Source: Bacillota bacterium
Lineage (GTDB): Bacteria; Bacillota; Clostridia; Peptostreptococcales; Anaerovoracaceae
Assembly (NCBI GenBank): GCA_016284485.1
Contig: JAEEOX010000098.1
Coordinates: 1 to 5,960, forward strand
DNA length: 5,960 nt
Reading direction: 5' to 3'
Position numbers and translations under genes: made by a program. Numbering within the stretch: the stretch's first letter is position 1; each line of letters starts with the position of its first letter. This document shows positions 5,905 through 5,960 of this stretch, one piece after another. Below the pieces are notes generated by a model that worked only from the letters and a program-made list of their open reading frames with translations, was not told where the DNA came from and did not search any database.

Positions 5905-5960
5905 TTACTCCTCGTTAAAAAGATCAAACAACTGTCTTACCTCGTCAGTCTCTATGCCGT
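5905..5960 (-). CDS. C-terminal end of a probable GntR-family (YtrA-type) regulator, partial
   Basis: Only 17 whole codons and the stop are visible, reading GIETDEVRQLFDLFNEE and ending in TAA (5907-5905). The upstream part lies beyond the window. The helical, acidic tail resembles the C-terminus of short GntR/YtrA-type repressors, and such genes commonly lead a GntR-ATPase-permease operon like this one. It ends 5 bases before the ATPase start and its last codons contain that gene's ribosome binding site. That the frame is coding is likely from this spacing; the family call rests mostly on context. Confidence 0.55.
   Translation of the reverse strand, partial: GIETDEVRQLFDLFNEE

Overview
This window looks like a stretch of a Bacillota (Clostridia-like) chromosome, probably from a gut-type anaerobe. 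The evidence is strong AGGAGG-type ribosome binding sites, sigma-A-like promoters, rho-independent terminators, a FeoA-FeoB fusion, and PadR/DUF2812, membrane-XRE and GntR-ABC cassettes that are typical of that group. I cannot name a genus. Every gene I support lies on the minus strand, so transcription runs from high to low coordinates. Both edges cut a gene.

In transcription order: (a) 5960-4344 is a drug/peptide-type ABC operon. It holds the last 17 codons of a probable GntR (YtrA-type) regulator, an ABC ATPase and an ABC-2 permease that overlaps the ATPase by 4 bp, and it ends in a strong intrinsic terminator. (b) 4320-3376 is a PadR regulator with an overlapping DUF2812 membrane-protein gene. 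It has a good promoter (TTGACA-N17-TATATT) embedded in an ordered array of CGATATA half-sites, almost certainly the PadR autoregulatory operator. (c) 3300-2332 is a membrane-anchored XRE-type regulator with an extracytoplasmic domain. (d) 2323-2293 is a UUCG-loop terminator, directly followed by the feoAB fusion gene (2271 to beyond base 1), the ferrous-iron importer. A candidate feoAB promoter overlaps the stop codon of the XRE gene, with its predicted start point inside the terminator stem.

The window therefore stacks three small regulator-plus-membrane-protein modules in front of an iron-uptake gene. The modules appear insulated by terminators, and there is no direct evidence that they form one pathway. 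The most notable items are the 12-bp-phased alternating operator in front of padR, the promoter/terminator overlap in front of feoAB, and a sharp change of arginine codon use inside feoAB that may mark a recombination joint. No RNA genes, CRISPR arrays, insertion sequences or integrase genes were seen. I did not find a clearly new system.
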